From assembly GCF_900105615.1 (NCBI RefSeq), contig NZ_LT630003.1, positions 5,086,001 to 5,150,000 of the forward strand: a DNA stretch of 64,000 nt, in the 5' to 3' direction. This document shows, piece by piece, positions 62,452-64,000 of this stretch (position 1 is the stretch's first letter; each line of letters starts with the position of its first letter). The DNA comes from Lacrimispora sphenoides JCM 1415 (GTDB lineage: Bacteria; Bacillota; Clostridia; Lachnospirales; Lachnospiraceae). Under the pieces are notes generated by a model, which was given only the letters and a program-made list of their open reading frames with translations, did not search any database and was not told the origin of the DNA. The position numbers and the translations under genes were made by a program.

Positions 62452-62748
62452 CTAACCTTTATAGCATCCCATTTTACATATACTAGTTACAACCGCCCTT
62501 AACTCCTCCTTTTCCCCCTCTTTGCAAAAGGGTTTGAAAATGCATACCATGGTTATGGCATTCTGGGGAGGGCGGGTCATAATGAAGGAATTGCAGATAA
62601 AGCGGAAGTTGATTCCCCTGGCCTCTTGAATGGATACCAGGTAGGGCTTATAGGTTGCGCCCCGTAATTCCCTTGTGGCCTCATAGAAGATCGCCAGGTC
62701 TTTGCAGTTTACATCGCGGTATGGGGTAAAAATGCATGGGCTGCACAT
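62452..62748 (-). CDS. Hypothetical 98-residue protein
   Basis: Not recognised. The ATG is preceded by AAAGGAG at good spacing on the minus strand, which supports a real gene. The chain is rich in Cys (six) and aromatic residues (MCSPCIFTPYRDVNCKDLAIFYEATRELRG at the start) and has no signal peptide or membrane segment. It lies between two convergent features, with no partner on its strand. Confidence 0.55.
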   Translation of the reverse strand: MCSPCIFTPYRDVNCKDLAIFYEATRELRGATYKPYLVSIQEARGINFRFICNSFIMTRPPQNAITMVCIFKPFCKEGEKEELRAVVTSICKMGCYKG

Positions 62749-62761
62749 ATAAGAAACTCCT

Positions 62762-63073
62762 TTGCTTTTTCTATTGTTATATCATATGCGGAACTTGACC
62801 TTAAGGTACGGGAAAAGGCCAGCTGTCCGCAGCTCCACTGGAATTGTATTTTTATTCATAGAAGAACCAGGGTATATCCCGCCGATATGGCCGGAAGAAA
62901 ACGAAAAGCAGCAAAAGCAAATGCATTTTGATTTCCAGGTTGACGATGTTTTTGAAATGTCAGAAGCAGCAAGAAAATTAGGGGCCGTTATGGCGGAGGA
63001 TCAATACGGCGGCGATGATTTTATCACAATGTTAGACCCGTCAGGGCATCCTTTCTGCTTGTGCAGGAAATAA
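62762..63073 (+). pseudogene. Truncated VOC/glyoxalase-family gene
   Basis: From about residue 24 the chain matches the C-terminal half of a VOC protein: SSTGIVFLFIEEPGYIPP, then KQMHFDFQVDDVFEMSEAARKLGAV and ITMLDPSGHPFCLCRK with the usual DPSGHPF ending. The first 23 residues (MLFLLLYHMRNLTLRYG) are unlike the family's first half, and no ribosome-binding site precedes them. About 50 N-terminal residues including the first beta-alpha-beta unit are lost, so the gene is probably a remnant. Confidence 0.7.
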
Positions 63074-63092
63074 GAATAAAGAATAGCAGAAA

Positions 63093-63127
63093 AAAGGTTC
63101 AACCGTGAGGGCGGCTGAACCTTTTCG
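63093..63127 (-). terminator. Bidirectional terminator for the 22-codon ORF and VOC remnant
   Basis: AAAAGGTTCA and TGAACCTTTT form a 10-bp stem around a GC-rich loop; on the minus strand T-rich sequence follows. It lies 6-7 bases behind the stop codon of the small leftward ORF. Confidence 0.75.
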
Positions 63128-63132
63128 TAATA

Positions 63133-63201
63133 TTATTTGCAGAACTGAGAAATTAAATCTAATAAATCGCTTAAGTTACATGAGCTTAAATCAAAGAACA
63201 T
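63133..63201 (-). CDS. 22-residue small protein with complete expression signals
   Basis: Minus-strand ORF from ATG at 63201. AAGGAGG lies nine bases upstream, a promoter-like pair 45 bases further up, and a terminator directly behind the stop. The peptide starts MFFDLSSCNL and ends LLDLISQFCK: two Cys, two Lys-free acidic/hydrophobic stretches, and an amphipathic helix-like Leu pattern. It is divergent from a membrane sensor gene. It could be a signal peptide, a membrane-active small protein or a leader; no family is recognised. Confidence 0.6.
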   Translation of the reverse strand: MFFDLSSCNLSDLLDLISQFCK

Positions 63202-63244
63202 GATACGTAACCTCCTTATTATTATTTGTTTTTTGAACAACTTC

Positions 63245-63273
63245 ATTGTAACACTTATGTAATAGAATTGTAA
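63245..63273 (-). promoter_or_regulatory. Promoter of the 22-codon ORF
   Basis: On the minus strand TTACAA (63273-63268), 17 bases, TACAAT (63250-63245), about 44 bases before the start codon. Confidence 0.55.
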
Positions 63274-63400
63274 CATATAAAAGATGGAATTTAAGGAAGG
63301 AATTGGTCTAATTATAAAAAACGACCATAACATCTATATTTAGTTGCATATTTATGATAAAATATACCATAAGAAGATACGATTGAAGGAAGTAAAAAGT

Positions 63401-64000
63401 ATGATAAACAAGGGTAAAGCTTATAAAAAGCTGTATTTATCTTATGGCTTCATTTTTCTAATCCCGATTTCCATGGGGATTTTGTTTTATTTTTATGCTT
63501 ATTATATTGCAAAGGAACAAGCGGATACCTCTAACCGGAGTTTGATTCAGACTGTGAAAAATACCTGTGACAGAGAGCTGGAATACTATGAGAATATTTT
63601 AACACAATTGGCTCTTAACAAGAACGTACAGCAGCTTTCTGTGGTGAAGGGAGAATTTCGGTCCGACAATTCCTATCAGCTTTATACGATTCAGAATGAA
63701 ATTATGGATCTTAAGGTAACGATCAATAAAAGCGGCGATTACTGCAAAGATATCATGGTTTATTTTAAGAACTGTAACAAAGTGGTCTCTTCCTTTGGTA
63801 ACATGGATTTTCCCATGTATAGCGATCTTTATTGTTTTGGAGCGGAAGATACAAAATCAGCTGAGATTTTGAAAAATCATCTGTCTGAATATCACTTTCG
63901 TGATTCCATTCCAATGAATTCCAAATGGACTCAGGGAAGACCTACCCTCCTTTTGACCATGAACAACTTAAAAGGAGAATTCGGAGAATCCACTGCAATG
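63401..64000 (+). CDS. Membrane sensor/regulator, 3' end cut by window
   Basis: Open frame of 200 codons from the ATG at 63401 (GAAGGAAG upstream) to the window edge. A membrane segment at about residues 12-38 (LYLSYGFIFLIPISMGILFYFYAYYIA) is followed by an extracellular part (NRSLIQTVKNTCDRELEYYENILTQLALNKNVQQL) like the Cache-type domains of YesM-type histidine kinases and of membrane-bound AraC regulators in Lachnospiraceae. The output domain is outside the window, so kinase or AraC cannot be decided. Confidence 0.7.
   Translation, partial: MINKGKAYKKLYLSYGFIFLIPISMGILFYFYAYYIAKEQADTSNRSLIQTVKNTCDRELEYYENILTQLALNKNVQQLSVVKGEFRSDNSYQLYTIQNEIMDLKVTINKSGDYCKDIMVYFKNCNKVVSSFGNMDFPMYSDLYCFGAEDTKSAEILKNHLSEYHFRDSIPMNSKWTQGRPTLLLTMNNLKGEFGESTAM

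Overview
The window most likely comes from a spore-forming Clostridia of the Lachnospiraceae (Clostridium cluster XIVa, Lacrimispora-like). This is inferred from the gene order rpsD-rpoA-rplQ...ecfA1-ecfA2-ecfT-truA-rplM-rpsI, a long L17, Shine-Dalgarno sites of the AGGAGG type, an exosporium-type collagen-like gene and a clostridial Ogg. No rRNA or tRNA gene was seen, so the assignment stays at family level.

Layout. 1-11.5 kb is the distal end of the ribosomal protein/RNA polymerase superoperon: rpsD (cut by the window edge), rpoA, rplQ, then the energy-coupling-factor transporter core, truA and rplM-rpsI. Between rplQ and ecfA1 about 4.6 kb has been inserted: two tandem secreted cell-wall-binding-repeat proteins and a complete IS3-family element. 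11.5-14.1 kb carries threonine catabolism (tdh-kbl). 14.1-21.1 kb is accessory: a marR/cyclase operon with a palindromic operator, an XRE-methyltransferase fusion, a C39-like protease, an archaeal-type AspRS, a histidine phosphatase and a stand-alone [FeFe]-hydrogenase-like protein. 21.2-25.7 kb holds a zinc-ribbon protein, a GreA-type factor, a MATE pump, a HAD phosphatase and Ogg. A group II intron sits in the ogg terminator (25.7-27.6 kb). 27.7-32.0 kb is a Gld-like ABC operon. 32.1-40.9 kb is an autoinducer-2 (lsr) locus: lsrK and lsrR leftward, lsrACDBF rightward, with a cupin where lsrG might be expected. 41.2-45.4 kb has a collagen-like spore-surface gene followed by an ACP/adenylating enzyme/BtrH-like trio. 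45.5-52.3 kb is amino-acid synthesis (leuB-ilvD-ilvB-serC-serA). 53.8-59.6 kb is the agmatine deiminase pathway with its membrane LuxR-type regulator. The end holds an M23 peptidase, an Fe-dependent alcohol dehydrogenase, small or broken genes, a 22-codon ORF with its own signals, and the start of a membrane sensor/regulator.

The strongest candidate for an undescribed system is the leader of the AspRS gene (17265-17600). It has a sigma-A-like promoter and a 15-codon ORF with a good ribosome-binding site, ending in three Asp codons directly against a 16-bp stem. A chain of overlapping alternative stems follows and ends in an intrinsic terminator with eight T, with no T-box motif. This looks like ribosome-mediated attenuation of an aspartyl-tRNA synthetase. 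Second-line candidates are the ACP-ligase-BtrH trio, a 50-bp element present twice (16487 and 21012), the cupin in the lsr locus, the C-terminal extension of TruA, and the 22-codon ORF at 63.2 kb. All functional statements rest on reading translated sequences and motifs; no searches were run.
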